Positions 5,095 through 6,875 of a DNA stretch of 6,875 nucleotides are shown piece by piece. Positions within the stretch are counted from its first letter, which is position 1; the number at the start of each line of letters is the position of its first letter. Below the pieces are notes generated by a model that had not been told where the DNA came from, ran no database searches, and was given only the letters and a program-made list of their open reading frames with translations. The position numbers and the translations under genes were made by a program. The DNA is from Candidatus Nesterenkonia stercoripullorum (GTDB lineage Bacteria > Actinomycetota > Actinomycetes > Actinomycetales > Micrococcaceae), in the NCBI GenBank assembly GCA_019114115.1, contig DXGD01000366.1, forward strand, positions 1-6,875. The letters are read 5' to 3'.

Positions 5095-6764
5095 TCGACA
5101 ATATTCTCATCGGCCTCGAGGCCGCACTGTCCGTCGAGAACCTCATCTGGTGCTTCATCGGTGCGCTTCTCGGTACGATCATCGGCTTGCTTCCGGGCCT
5201 GGGCTCGGCCACCGGTGTGGCGATCCTGCTGCCTCTGACCCTGACTCTTGACCCGCTGACCGCACTGATCATGCTGGCCGGCATCTATCACGGCTCCCAG
5301 TACGGTGCGACGATCACCGCGATTCTGATCGCCACGCCGGGCGAGGCCTCCTCGGTGGTGTCCACGCTCGACGGCTATCAGATGGCGCGCAATGGGAAGG
5401 CCGGTCAGGCACTGGCCATCTCGGCCATCTCGGCCTTCGCCGCCTCCGTGGTCACTGTCTTCCTGCTCTTCACGCTGGCGCAGTTCTTCGCCGGCCTGGC
5501 GCTCGGGTTCGGGCCGGTCGAGCTGATGGCGATCATGATCCTCGGACTGGCTACGATTTCCATGTTCTCTGCGGGGAACCTGCTGCTGGGCATGGCGGTG
5601 TGCACTGCCGGCGTTCTCGTGGGCACGGTCGGCATCGATATCGGCACCGGCGTCGCCCGCTACACCTTCGGCAGCGTGGACCTGATGTCGGGCGTGCCGT
5701 TCGTCGAGGTGATGATCGGCCTCTTCGCCCTGGGCGAGCTGCTCAACCAGCTCGACAAGGGCCAGCCGAAGCCCATCCGCTCGCGCTTCCGCGACCTGAT
5801 GCTGAGCAAGGAGGAGATCAAGCGCTCAGGCTTCCCGACGCTGCGCGGTATGGTCATCGGATTCCTCGTCGGCATCCTGCCCGGCGCCGGCTCCACGCTC
5901 GCCTCGTTCATGGCCTACGGTACCGAGAAGAAGTTCTCCAAGCACCGCCGGGAGATGGGCAAGGGCGCCATCGAGGGCGTGGCATCACCCGATGCTGCGA
6001 CCAGCGCGGCAGCCAATGGCGCTTTCATCCCGACGTTGGCCCTTGGCGTCCCGGGAGGCGCGACGACGGCCGTCCTGCTCGGCGCCTTCCTGCTCTACGG
6101 CATCACGCCCGGGCCGCTGCTCTTCGAAGAGGAGCCGGTGCTGGTCTGGGGTCTGCTGGTGTCCTTCCTCATCGGTCACTTCATGCTCCTGGTGCTGAAC
6201 CTGCCGATGGCGCCTGTCTTCGCTCAGCTGCTGAGGCTGCGGTACGGGTACCTCTACCCGTTGATCATCTTCACGGCATTCATCGGCGCCTTCGCGGTGT
6301 CGAACAACTCCTTCAGCCTCTGGGTGGTGCTGTTCTTCGGCGTCGTCGGGTACTTCATGAAGCGGCTGAACATCCCGATCGCTCCATTCGTGCTTGGGCT
6401 GGTGATCGGCCCGCTGCTGGAGAAGGCGCTGGTGCAGACTTCAGCTCTCGGGCAGGGCGATGTGCTCGGCGCAGTGCTGGACAGTCCAGTGGCGACGACG
6501 CTCATCGTCGCGGCGATTCTGCTGATCGTGGTTCCCCCGGTGGTCAGCAAGCTGCGCGGACGCAGTGCCAGTACGGGGCTGGGCGTCTCGGCCGCGGCTG
6601 AGAGCATGCTCCAGCGGTCCGAGACGGACGCACCTGCTCAGGCCGAAGGCGGAGAGGCGGACGGCCAGGAGGCCGGTGACGAGGCAACCGGGGAGAGCCT
6701 GCACTCCGGCGCCCGGCAAGAAGACCCCACGGATGCCCCGGGCAACCGTACCCCCGAGAACTGA
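5091..6764 (+). CDS. tctA: TctA-family large membrane subunit of the TTT transporter
   Basis: A 557-residue polytopic permease that carries the transport path. The two internally repeated family motifs are intact. In the first half they are GLLPGLGSATG (32-42) and YGATITAILIATPGEASS (71-88). In the second half they are GILPGAGST (261-269), EGVASPDAATSAAANGAFIP (295-314) and GVPGGATTAV (319-328), with GITPGPLLF at 337-345. The membrane part ends near residue 485. A hydrophilic, Ala/Glu/Gly-rich tail of about 72 residues follows (486-557). TctA proteins are usually near 500 residues, so roughly 50 are extra and probably cytoplasmic and disordered. GAGGGAG (5077-5083) sits well before the ATG, which overlaps the tctB stop. 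With tctC and tctB this makes a complete secondary importer for a carboxylated solute, inferred to be a C4 sugar acid. Confidence 0.95.
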   Translation: MIDNILIGLEAALSVENLIWCFIGALLGTIIGLLPGLGSATGVAILLPLTLTLDPLTALIMLAGIYHGSQYGATITAILIATPGEASSVVSTLDGYQMARNGKAGQALAISAISAFAASVVTVFLLFTLAQFFAGLALGFGPVELMAIMILGLATISMFSAGNLLLGMAVCTAGVLVGTVGIDIGTGVARYTFGSVDLMSGVPFVEVMIGLFALGELLNQLDKGQPKPIRSRFRDLMLSKEEIKRSGFPTLRGMVIGFLVGILPGAGSTLASFMAYGTEKKFSKHRREMGKGAIEGVASPDAATSAAANGAFIPTLALGVPGGATTAVLLGAFLLYGITPGPLLFEEEPVLVWGLLVSFLIGHFMLLVLNLPMAPVFAQLLRLRYGYLYPLIIFTAFIGAFAVSNNSFSLWVVLFFGVVGYFMKRLNIPIAPFVLGLVIGPLLEKALVQTSALGQGDVLGAVLDSPVATTLIVAAILLIVVPPVVSKLRGRSASTGLGVSAAAESMLQRSETDAPAQAEGGEADGQEAGDEATGESLHSGARQEDPTDAPGNRTPEN

Positions 6765-6808
6765 CGTCGAGTCGGCCCGAACGGTCGCACCACAGAGGAG
6801 AGGACCGC

Positions 6809-6875
6809 ATGACAACTGCTGAGACCACCGCCGATTCATGGCCCATCGCCGGGAACATGCTCGCCTTCGGAAGCG
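6809..6875 (+). CDS. Start of an unidentified gene (first 22 codons)
   Basis: An ATG at 6809 is preceded by the strong purine site AGAGGAGAGG (6794-6803). The frame stays open to the window edge, with visible residues MTTAETTADSWPIAGNMLAF followed by Gly-Ser. The gap after tctA is 44 bases with no terminator-like hairpin, so it probably belongs to the same operon. Too little is visible to name it. The IAGNMLAFG stretch loosely recalls the first strand of xylose-isomerase-like TIM-barrel sugar-phosphate isomerases/epimerases, which would fit the locus, but this is a guess. Confidence 0.6.
   Translation, partial: MTTAETTADSWPIAGNMLAFGS

Noticed and set aside
5600..6601. 333-codon + frame inside tctA
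   Set aside because: An Arg/His-rich out-of-frame shadow of tctA, with no motifs and no ribosome binding site.

Overview
The window looks like chromosomal DNA of a high-G+C Gram-positive bacterium. I infer Actinomycetota, perhaps a halotolerant Micrococcales member. The reasons are G+C-rich third codon positions, a lipoprotein-type solute-binding protein, GTG starts, and acidic proteins. No mobile element, tRNA, rRNA or CRISPR array was seen. Almost all of the sequence is coding.

Left part (1-1444, + strand): the 3' end of a dihydroxyacetone-kinase-family enzyme (DhaL/ATP-binding domain) overlaps by 4 bases a triose-phosphate-isomerase paralogue. The paralogue has the GTSWKMN and VGRTAW signatures I associate with tetrulose-phosphate isomerases (EryH/LerI) rather than housekeeping TpiA. 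Together they suggest erythrulose -> erythrulose 1-phosphate -> erythrulose 4-phosphate.

Middle (1445-2507): a short convergent gap holds a 13-bp triplicated repeat. Then comes a GntR/FCD regulator on the - strand. Upstream of it is a divergent control region with a perfect 16-bp palindrome, ATATCCTATAGGATAT, which is the likely operator, plus a second inverted repeat and a weak promoter candidate.

Right part (2508-6875, + strand): a PdxA2-type dehydrogenase, probably acting on a 4-phosphorylated tetronate and yielding dihydroxyacetone phosphate. It is followed by a complete tripartite tricarboxylate-type (TTT) transporter (tctC, tctB, tctA) and the first 22 codons of another gene with a strong ribosome binding site. 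tctC-tctB and tctB-tctA overlap, so this is one operon.

Overall reading: a locus for using four-carbon sugars and sugar acids (erythrulose/erythritol/threitol and erythronate/threonate type). The binding protein captures a C4 acid and TctAB imports it. A kinase not in this window (expected DUF1537 type) would phosphorylate it, and PdxA2 would decarboxylate it to DHAP. The kinase/isomerase pair would handle the neutral ketotetrose branch, and the FCD regulator would control the locus. The substrates are inference, because the window shows families rather than chemistry.
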